Source of the DNA: Cordia subcordata
Lineage: Eukaryota; Streptophyta; Magnoliopsida; Boraginales; Cordiaceae
Direction: 5' to 3'
Assembly (NCBI GenBank): GCA_028554755.1
Contig: JAPTOF010000001.1
Location: 30,059,501-30,123,500, forward strand
DNA length: 64,000 nucleotides
The translations under genes were made by a program, and so were the position numbers. Of the stretch, positions 34,555 through 64,000 are shown piece by piece. Below the pieces are notes generated by a model, which saw only the letters and a list, made by a program, of their open reading frames with translations, searched no databases and was not told where the DNA came from. Numbering within the stretch: the first letter of the stretch is position 1; each line of letters opens with the position of its first letter.

Positions 34555-36053
34555 TGGTGGAAAATGCACTCTAGAGGGTGGGTAAATAAAGCAATTTAGG
34601 CTTTCTAAAACAATATAGTGCCATGGTTGACCTTTCAAGATTTACACTTGGTGTTGCAATTATGAAAGCTAAGCAAATAAAAGAAAATCAATAAAATAAA
34701 GCACACACACGATTTATAGTGGTTCGGTACCGAACTTACATCCACTCCTCGATCATTCAATTGAAAATTTTCCACAAACTCCACTATAAACCTATACTTT
34801 TCAAATGTTGGCTTAGTATGAACCAACTCACAATCTTGACTCAACCTCAATCAAGAACACCCAAGTGTATCAACTTGTTTTAAAATTGTAGATCAACCAC
34901 GGCTAATCTACCCAAATACCAATTCTACAAGAAAAATACAAAGATATGAAAGTGTTTTTGCTTTCAATTTTAAGCTCACAGCTAGTGAAAAGAATAGTAC
35001 AACTTTTTATCCTAAAATGGCCTTTTTCTCTTTGCAAAAGTTATTTTTGGCTTGAGAGTACGAATAGGAGATCCAACATAAGTGTATTAAGCCTTAAAGA
35101 TACATGTAGGGAAACCCTAAATTTGAATTTGAACGTTTGGGAATGGATAAGGTTGTACAAAATGTACAAAAAATGACTAGTTTTGGATAAGATTTTTGCT
35201 ATCAAATAGACATCTATGAGAGATCCAGGTCGTGTCAGGAGCCCAGAAACCTTTCCCATCAGAGATTTTCAAATTCTTAACCGGTAGCCCTTGGTACGAT
35301 CCTAATGCCCTGAAGGGCTCACCAGAACACAACTCCTCATTCACTGTCGAATGGGGTCATTTGCTATTTGGTCAGCCGGAAAGCCTTTCCCAGCAAAGAA
35401 CTTAGAATTGTGGTCTTGTACACTTCAAGTTCTATACTCCATTTTTCGTAAAAAATAAATTTTCAAAGCAACTTTTTCAAGCATAAAGGCTTTAAAAAGC
35501 ACATAAAACTTTGAAAACATTTAGATCATATGTAATCAAGCAATATAGTTAAAAATGACAAGAAGTACATAAGAAAGGCAACCTTACATAAGTAAATTTT
35601 ATGTCTGCACCCCTTATATCTTCCATCTCCATTCTTATGTCACCCTTTCTCTTCAAGTTGATGAATGATAGTTAAGCTCCTTGACTTGAGAAATTTAGGC
35701 AATGACATATGATCTCCATGGCAAATAGGATCAAAACTTTCCAGAGACTCAATAAACACATTAGTACATTAAAAGGACAAATTGAGTCTATGGATGATCA
35801 TTCTAGACAATTATTTATTCAAAGCACTATCTCAATCATTCATCAAGACAAATCACATCTCATCATCAATATTATCACTCATCACATTAATGATTTATCA
35901 TATAATCATCATCTCATTGTCGACAACTCATCATCAAAACACTTAGATAAGATCAATATAGTAACAAAGGAAATATTCCAAATTTTGTAGTTTATCTTAT
36001 TACACAATTAGGTTCATAATAATAATAATAAAAATCTTATGCCCCCTTCAACA
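34555..36053 (-). repeat. Sirevirus-like 5' LTR
   Basis: In plus orientation it starts TGGTGGAAAATG next to the primer site and ends CCCCCTTCAACA, so the minus-strand LTR begins TGTTGAAGGGGGCA, a start common in this lineage. Length is about 1.5 kb. No partner is present, so boundaries rest on the termini alone. Confidence 0.65.
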
Positions 36054-38100
36054 CCAAATATTTGCTACACTAGTTTTGTGTTCTCTCTCTATGTAATTGA
36101 AAATGGTTGCCGCATCTTTAGATGTATTGGAACATCATCTTTGTTTGATAAAAATGTTTGCTTCTATTTATTTCGTTTTTGTTTCCCACTATATTATTCA
36201 CCTAATGTTATAACTATAGCACATACTATGCATCTCAAACTTGGATTGCTCAAAGATATTCTTGCATAAGAAAATAATCAATAAGTCCATTAAGTAATAC
36301 AGAGATAACATAAAATACATGATTGAGCATAAAAGGAAAAAGTTTTGGAAAAGATACAACCAGCTTCATAGTTTGAAGTTGTTGTTCCCAAAGACCTCCT
36401 TAGTGTGCTTGTAGAGTTAATGAGCTTTGTTCTATTTATGGCTTCAACAAACATATAGGTATCAATGAGATACGAACCACCACGGACTATTTCTATCGTC
36501 TTCACCTTCAACTCTACTTTGAAAGAAGGGCCTTGACCTTGAAGGGGATCCCTCCATTCCACAAGAACTTCCCAACTCATCTTTTCAGGTAAGGATAGAA
36601 ACATAAATTTCTCAGGCTAGGTACAATAGGGAAAGTGAGTATTGTGGAACAACATAAATCCAAGATGAGTACAAATTTATCTCCACCCAAAATGGTTGGA
36701 AGAGTTTTACATATCATACAAAAAGTGCAACACCTTCATAGAAGAGGGAACACCCTTCTCCCTACACAATTTACAGAAAAACCTACCAATTATCTCTACC
36801 TATTTGGGGCTAATTGACTTGGGCTTATATTGGAGTAATTGAACACGTCTATAAAACAAACAAGGAAATGGTATAGTCTAAGTTATTAAGCCACTTCTCG
36901 AAAAAGGCGATTTCTCCTTTCCTTTCATTACATGATCGGTCTTCTAGTTCTGAAACTCGATTGCTGACAAAAGGCTTGACCTACTTGAAATTGTGAATAT
37001 GGACTGCAAGTGCTTGAGTGCCTGAACAATGTACACCTATTGCAACGAGCTTGGAAGTAGCTAGGATTTCTTTCCATTATTTTTTACCCGTCATTGATAC
37101 CTCAAAGCACACAAAGAAAGAAAAACTCACACTCTGGCCTAGACCTTTGTATCAGTAGCTAAGAAGAAAAGGAAAAAAGAGAAGAACTAACAACTCAAAA
37201 AGAATCTTATCATAATCTTAAATGCAAGAAGAGATGTTCACTGGCTTTAAAGAACTCTAACATGGGGAAGGTAGATTAGATGTGTTCCTAGCCTTTATAT
37301 TCAGGAGCCTAACCCACTTTAAAAGGTTATGCCAGTTTCCAAAAAAAGGATCAATCATGACCATTTTTAAATTTACTCTTATTTGTTTTGCTGCTAAAAT
37401 GATGAACGTGGTTTAAAAATGGCCCACTATCAAGTTGGAAGGCCAAACAACATCTTAACCCTCATTAGAGGATAAGGCATGAAATATCAGGGGGCCAATG
37501 ATGAGGAGGTTCTGCACGTGGGGGTGCTGTTAATGACTAAGTTAAAGAACTTGATTAATTTGCTAAAATTAGCAATCAAGTTACCTAATTAAGGAAGAAG
37601 AATTAAATAGAGTAAATATTGTCCTATGATTTAATCCAGTGAAGCATGTTGCTTATTCAGCATTAATAGCTTTGTCACACTCCAATTAAGGACAAGTACC
37701 TACTTTGCAAGAAAGTAGGATATGGACTTAACAAAAAGGATAAAGATTAATAAAACAACCAGAAAGATAATTAGAATAATACTCAAAGAAAAGTTCAATA
37801 AACAACTTCCGGATGTTAAAGGTCAAAGAAATATTGAGAAAATCAAGAAAACTTAAAATACCATTTAACACCTTTATATAAAAGATAAAAGGAATTGTGC
37901 TTGAAAAAAAATATACTTGTGTGAAATTTCATATAAATTTATGCTTTCGGAATATCTTCTTTTATAATTAGTATGATTCAACGCATAATAAATTTTCCCA
38001 CTATCATTTGTACTTTTTTTTTTCTTTTTACCTTTATAATTTTTCTCTTGTGAATGCAACTAGCCTTTAAAGTTTTAGCCATAGTCCAACTACGGACAAC
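36054..38100. other. Sparse region upstream of the kinase gene
   Basis: AT-rich sequence with no recognisable transposon domain. Contains the unrecognised ORF at 36290-36604 on the minus strand; scattered minus-strand coding-like pieces also occur at 36900-37060, none assignable. Nothing convincing lies in 37300-38100. Confidence 0.5.
36290..36604 (-). CDS. Unrecognised ORF, possibly a gene fragment
   Basis: 104 codons on the minus strand, M-F-L-S-L-P-E-K-M-S-W-E-V to a stop at 36290. The first 60 residues have ordinary protein composition, including F-K-V-E-L-K-V-K-T-I-E-I and S-Y-L-I-D-T-Y-M-F. That differs from the low-complexity chance ORFs of the region. No signal peptide, membrane segment or domain that I recognise. 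Possibly one exon of a decayed host gene whose upstream part is 36620-37060 on the same strand, or simply chance. Confidence 0.3.
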   Translation of the reverse strand: MFLSLPEKMSWEVLVEWRDPLQGQGPSFKVELKVKTIEIVRGGSYLIDTYMFVEAINRTKLINSTSTLRRSLGTTTSNYEAGCIFSKTFSFYAQSCILCYLCIT

Positions 38101-38299
38101 ATCAAAGAATACACTAAAAATTAACCAAGGACAGAAGTGAAATCAAAGATTTCTAAGAAGAAAAGAGGTGAAAAAGGTAAGAACGAAAGAAAAAGAAACG
38201 AAATTAACATGTTGTTAGTTGAAAAACGAAATTAACACGTTGTTAGTTGAAGGATAGTAAAATTTGAATTTCAAAAAAAGTAGTTATTAGGGGAACTTT

Positions 38300-38600
38300 T
38301 ATTTAATCACTTTTGACTTGATTAGTGGCGAGTACGATGTGATTTGACAAATTTCAGCTCAAAAAAAAAAAAAAAAGAAAAAGAAAAACCGAGAAAAGAA
38401 CAAACAACACGTTCATGCGTTCCTCGTAATCTGGTCTGCAGGTTACGATCTGCTGACCCCCCACTGCATTCATACATCATGTGACCATACTATATACGTA
38501 TATGTATAAAAATATTATCCTATATATATATATATTAAAATAAATAAATATATATTATATATACGCACTAACTAATCAATAGAGAAAAAAATAAATAGCT
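38300..38600 (+). promoter_or_regulatory. Putative promoter of the MPK6/SIPK-type gene
   Basis: An extended TATA-rich tract (about 38493-38567) lies 95-170 bp before the start codon. A W-box core TTGACT (38313-38318), a site type bound by WRKY factors, lies further upstream, with an A-rich run at 38360-38375. The transcription start is not determinable from sequence. Confidence 0.45.
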
Positions 38601-38619
38601 CCTAAATTTCAGCAATTGA

Positions 38620-38660
38620 ATAGTGCTGGAGAGAGAGAAAGAGGGAAATAGAGAGAGAAA
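38620..38660 (+). other. GA-rich 5' untranslated leader
   Basis: Purine tract made mostly of GAGA units directly before the ATG (38627-38660). Such GA/CT-rich leaders are common in constitutively expressed plant genes. The start context AAAATGGA has the favourable G at +4. Confidence 0.6.
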
Positions 38661-59881
<21,221 letters not shown>

Positions 59882-60620
59882 AGATTTATTTGCAATTACA
59901 TTGTTGTGGCATCTATTTTAAAGTGGATTTCATGTTCTGTGATGATTGCTTCATGTAAATGTTCTCTTTCTTTCAAAACCAGGATAGAGTTGGTAGTAAA
60001 AGCATTAATATGGAACATGACTTAGGTGTAAACGTGCAAATTGCTGTTGTATGTGTTGTTTGCTGTGTTTGCTTCTATTTATTGATACTAAATTTCCATA
60101 ATTTGACGTTGCCTGAACGTGTACTTTGTGTATTATTGACAAAAGATGAAATTCAATGATTTGCAACATGCTTACTTTTCACTACAGGAATACAACCAGT
60201 CGGTTAAACTTTGAAGCTCTCGTCTTTTATTTCATTTCATGAGATCGCACGTCTGTTCTTTGACTCATGTTTCACTATGTTTCACTAATAGAATGATGAT
60301 CATCTCACAAATTTTGGGTGTGGTAGTGGTTTGTGTGTATTAGGAAGGTCTCTTTTAGATATCCTCTCTGCGGTTCTGAGACTCTTTTACAGGAGCGGTC
60401 TGACTTCTTTTAGGGACAATATATCCAATATGTTCTTCCAATCAGCATATGATTACCAAATCTTTGGATTTCTTATCTCCGATTGTTGCAATTGAAGCGA
60501 TTGCTCCAAATCTTCTGCTTTCTTGTTGATCTTTTGCTATCTACAGATTTGCTTATGAACGATTAGAATAACTGGTGGACCAGTTTGTAAGATGTGTTGA
60601 ATTGGTTGGTTGGTTCATTT
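59882..60620 (+). other. MPK6 3' untranslated region and flank
   Basis: T-rich sequence. No canonical AATAAA in the first 300 bp, so the polyadenylation site is not placed. Nothing else recognisable. Confidence 0.5.
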
Positions 60621-60622
60621 AA

Positions 60623-60822
60623 GGACTTGTTTGGATTGGATTTTTTTAAGGAAACGTGAAAAAAAAAATACATAGTTTTTGCAATAATTCTTTAATTTGA
60701 TTTTTAAAAAACTTAAGCTATGATAACTTTTTTCAGAAGTTAAAATTTTCAATTTTTAAAAAATGTACTTTGAAAAGTTGTTAAAAAATATGATTTTAGA
60801 AAAAAATCAATTCAAATGAACC
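60623..60822. mobile_element. Tourist-like MITE, second copy
   Basis: Left GGACTTGTTTGGATTGG; the reversed right end GGTTCATTTGAATTG. Flanked by TTAA on both sides. Shares ends and the T-rich/A-rich interior with the MITE at 2473-2700. Confidence 0.7.
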
Positions 60823-60875
60823 TTAATTTGGTACTGAATGTTCAGTATAAACAATATGGCCCCTGGGGTTAAGAT

Positions 60876-61694
60876 GGACAGTGCTTACACTATGTATCAT
60901 ATGTACAGTGCTCCGTGTGAACACTGTAAATCGTACTGTACATGAATAGTATGCTTGTACCATATATAACAGTATGTGTTTAAAATTTTTATATTATAAA
61001 TTCAAAAATTTTATATTATATGTTAAAAACTCTTATATTAAGTTGTAAACATATTCAAAACTCTTATGTTATATATTCAAAAGTTTAAAAGTTTACAAAA
61101 TAAAAATTATAATTTCATAGATTTTATACTCTATGCTTAAAATTCTTATATTACATGTTTAAAATTTTTATATTATATGTTCTAAATTCTTATATTATAT
61201 GTTCAAAACTCTTATATTACAAGTTCAAAAGTTTAAAAGTAAATTCACAAAACAAAAGCTATAATCTCATATATTTTATATTTTACGTTCAAAATTCTTA
61301 TTTACATGTTCATAGATTTTATTTTGTGTTCTAAACTCTTATATTACATGTTTAAAATTCATATGTTATATGCTCAAAATTTTTATATTATATGTTCAAA
61401 ATTCTTATATTACAAGTTCAAAAATTTAAAAGCAAGTTCACAAAATAAATCTCTTAATTTGTATACTCTATGTTCAAAACTCTTATATTACATTCTCATA
61501 GATTATGAACTTTAAAATTTTGAGTATGTTTGTAACTCAATATAAAAGTTTTGAACATATAATATACGAGTTTTAAACATAAAATATAAAAATTTTAACT
61601 CATATTATAAAAATTTTAAACATATGTACTGTTACGTACTGTGAATATACTGTTCACACAGTACAGTGTATAGTGCTCTCAAAGAGCACTGTCC
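60876..61694. mobile_element. Inverted-repeat element with AT-rich tandem interior
   Basis: Perfect terminal inverted GGACAGTGCT (60876-60885) and AGCACTGTCC (61685-61694). Sub-terminal ACAGTG, TGAACA and TACTGT motifs occur in opposite order at the two ends. The interior (about 60975-61620) consists of roughly 25-bp units around CTTATATTA and ATGTTCAAAA. No coding capacity. Confidence 0.6.
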
Positions 61695-62040
61695 CTACAA
61701 AGTATAGTAAAAATGGCGTAAGACGGATTGGATTGGTTGGTACTTACTGATGTAGTTTGTTGAAAATGGGCAGCTCAGCCCACATGTTGTCCCTTATGTA
61801 CTAGGTTACTTTACTTGTTTGGGCTATAAAAAGTGGTTCTTGCTCGAATTGTGTATATAGGGATCTGTCTCTTCTTATGGCAAAAACAATAGAAGTACAT
61901 CCACCCCACTGACAACACCCTATCCTCATTTGGTGCGAAATGAAAAGTAGAAGCAAAGGACAAGCCACACCAGCACCAATTTTGTTGTGCACCACACCAG
62001 TGCCATGCACTCATTCACACGCCCAACAACACCAATAATA
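61695..62040. other. Unassigned flank
   Basis: No gene, repeat or element recognised. Confidence 0.5.
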
Positions 62041-62046
62041 ATAAGA

Positions 62047-62872
62047 TTGTGTCTGGTAACAACCTTTCAAATAGCTTTTAGTAATTTGATCAGTCAAAAT
62101 ATTATTTTTTTAAATTATTATTGTTCGGTAAACTAACATTTTAACTAACTTTTTAAGTAATTTTTAACGTTATTTTTTTAAAATTATTATTGTTTGGTAA
62201 ACTACCATTTTAACTAACTTTTTAGATAACTTTTAGCGTTTCAACTAGCGTTTCTCAAAAGCTAAATTTTTTTAATTTTTCATATATTTTTTTAGGCAAT
62301 TCTATCCTTTCTTCATTTTTTTTAGTAATTCTATTTTTTCTCCAATCCCTCTCTATGTTTTTACCTTTTCTTTAACAAATATAAACAAAAAATAGTATAA
62401 AAATGAATTTCAAACTCTATATAATCAATATTACGAAAAAGTGTAAGTTTAATTAGTACTTTGTTGTTGACAAAATAATTTTGAATCTATTAAAATGAAT
62501 TTTTATAATATTGATAAAAATGTTTTATCCAAAAAAAAAGTTATATTTTAATATTAAAATATGATTATAAATAAATATCTAATATGAAATATATTATCTT
62601 ATTCCTATAATAATAATAATTATTATTATAATTATAACAACAACAACAACAACAACAACAATAATAACAATAACAAGGTATCAATATCTTTTTCTGTTAT
62701 TTTACATTCGTTAACTAATCTAGCAGCTACTTTAATCCAACAGATTTTGTTCAATCTAGCTAAACAACTATCAACTAACAGCTAAAATACAACAGTTATT
62801 AACTATCCAAACAGCGATCAACTACTTGAAGTTATCAACTACCCTAACAAATAAATTTGCCGAATAGACCCT
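62047..62872. mobile_element. AT-rich MITE-like element
   Basis: The left part has two copies of a TGTT(C/T)GGTAAACTA segment (about 62123 and 62188). The right part has similar motifs in reverse (CTATCCAAACAG, CCGAATAGACCC). No coding capacity. The ends are only partly matched, so limits are approximate. A CAA microsatellite lies inside. Confidence 0.4.
62636..62666. repeat. (CAA)n microsatellite
   Basis: About nine AAC/CAA units followed by AAT and AAC units. Confidence 0.9.
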
Positions 62873-63194
62873 AATAATACTAATGATGGTGATCCCCTAA
62901 TAGAAAAAAGAAAAGAGACATAACGCAAGAAACAAAAAAGAAGGCACAAGAAAATCTATAAATTATATGTTCACGACCGAATATATGTTCACAGACCTCA
63001 CGACTTGTTAACTACCAATCATTCAAAATTTCTAAATCGTTTGTTTATTGGTCTCCGCAAAGTCGCAAGACTATGTATGAGAGCCAACGCTTGCCTAGGG
63101 CAAAAGGTCAAGGTAGTTGATATATATATCGCCCTCAAGTTCTCGAGCAACTTCGTCCTTCTCTGTAACTATTGAAGGCGGCATGCACGCACGC

Positions 63195-63960
63195 ACTAAA
63201 AAATTTTGAGGTTACAATCTCAAGTTAATTGGTGCGAGGTGGAGTAACTCAAGATATTAAAGGGAGTTAATAAGTTAAATAGCCCTCTTTTTAAACTTTT
63301 AAACTAAAGCGGAAGAGTTTCAAAAGTAACGAGATCATGTTCAAGATATGATGTGAATAAAGCCACATTAGAACCTCAATCGAACGAGCAAAGGTGATGT
63401 GGAAGTTTTACACAAGTCGACTTCGTGCGTTGAATCCACGAAGTCAGATTTAGTGAGTTGGACACACGAGGCCTACCCCTACTTCTGTTCTTTGTGTAAA
63501 TCACCTGCACATGAATTTTTGGAGAGATTAAGATTACAATTGTTAATTCTCGGGGAATTTTTGAAGAGATTTGAAGATAGCATATGAGGTGTTAGTGTCA
63601 TCACCAAGAGCTTGGAACATAAAACTGAAGCGATAAACCAATTTTTGTTCCTGGGTTGAACGTGAACCAAGCAGCACACCAAAAGTCGATTTTGTTCGTG
63701 GGTTGAATTTATGAAGATGGGTTTCATGGGTTTGAAAGATGCTTATTTTACTCATTTGTTTGCAAAATTGATTATTTTAGTTAATATATTTCATAAAGTG
63801 TTTATTTTACTCACTAACTCTATAAGATGGTCTTAGATTTATTGTTTCTTGTATATGAGATAAAATCCTAACAACTCTCCTTTACATGTAACCGGTTTTT
63901 CTGATTTTTCTATATGAAAATAATTTCTAATGCTCCCTCTCAAGTATGACCAAACTACTT
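63195..63960 (-). mobile_element. Relative of the intron-5 TRIM, with an insertion
   Basis: Reversed, 63960-63815 follows the intron-5 pattern: T-T-A-G-A-A-A, then AACCGGTTACATGTAAAGGAG, then TGTTAGGATTTTATC and AATAAATCTAAGACCATC. The LTR-like reading is lost at about 63810 and resumes at 63265-63195 (CTCGCACCAATT, TAACCTCAAAATTTT). The 0.54 kb between is bounded by GAGTTAATAAGTTAAATAG and, reversed, GAGTTAGTGAGTAAAATAA, so it looks like a separate inserted element. Confidence 0.5.
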
Positions 63961-64000
63961 AAGAAATATAAATCTCACGTGAATGAACATTAAAATGACT

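Larger units (their letters stand above)
28060..36053 (-). mobile_element. Sirevirus-like Ty1/copia retrotransposon, missing its 3' LTR
   Basis: Minus-strand order: 5' LTR (36053-34555), primer site, gag with coiled coil, integrase, RT, RNase H and a further ORF in the env position. RT and RNase H blocks resemble the Sirevirus (SIRE/Maximus) lineage. The 3' end stops in the env-position ORF where the LINE sequence begins. No second LTR occurs in the window. All domains are broken by stops. It contains a mitochondrial-like insert and a small MITE. Confidence 0.8.

Overview
The window is nuclear DNA of a flowering plant. It holds one intact host gene, a group-A MAP kinase of the MPK6/SIPK type (38661-59881, + strand, six exons), surrounded and penetrated by plant retrotransposons and small DNA transposons. 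The kinase C-terminus and N-terminal region resemble the SIPK form of asterids, so an asterid dicot is my best guess; that is inference from one gene.

Layout. 1-2470: 5' half of a minus-strand Ty1/copia element (copia-1) that runs off the left edge. 2473-36053: a nested stack of transposons. The outermost layer I can see is a minus-strand Sirevirus-like copia (about 28060-36053) with its 5' LTR, gag, integrase, RT, RNase H and an env-position ORF. A 5'-truncated LINE (minus strand) abuts it inside that ORF and is itself split into three pieces (2704-3053, 5731-6654, 26907-28060). The splits were made by a gag-only, non-autonomous copia element (3054-5730) and by a larger copia element (copia-2, 6655-26906). 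Copia-2 is in turn split within its RT by a nearly complete Athila-like Ty3/gypsy element (9511-20474), which has 1.8-kb LTRs, a perfect 5-bp target duplication (ATTAC) and a tRNA-Asp type primer site. Coding regions of all these elements are broken by stops and frameshifts.

36054-38100 is sparse, with one unrecognised minus-strand ORF. 38100-38660 is the kinase promoter and GA-rich leader. The kinase exons join in frame into 403 codons with all catalytic motifs and a TEY activation loop, so the gene looks functional. Its 21-kb length comes from large introns. Intron 3 carries a minus-strand copia fragment (copia-3), a MITE-like element and, nested in that, a long-TIR Mutator-like foldback element with a perfect 9-bp target duplication. 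Intron 5 carries a TRIM-like short-LTR array, an RTE-type LINE remnant and a tRNA-derived SINE candidate.

59882-64000 is the 3' flank: a Tourist-like MITE matching one at the left end of the window, an inverted-repeat element filled with AT-rich tandem units, a larger AT-rich MITE and a reversed relative of the TRIM. I saw no rRNA or intact tRNA gene, CRISPR array, prokaryotic operon or novel gene system. The unusual content is the architecture of the mobile elements.
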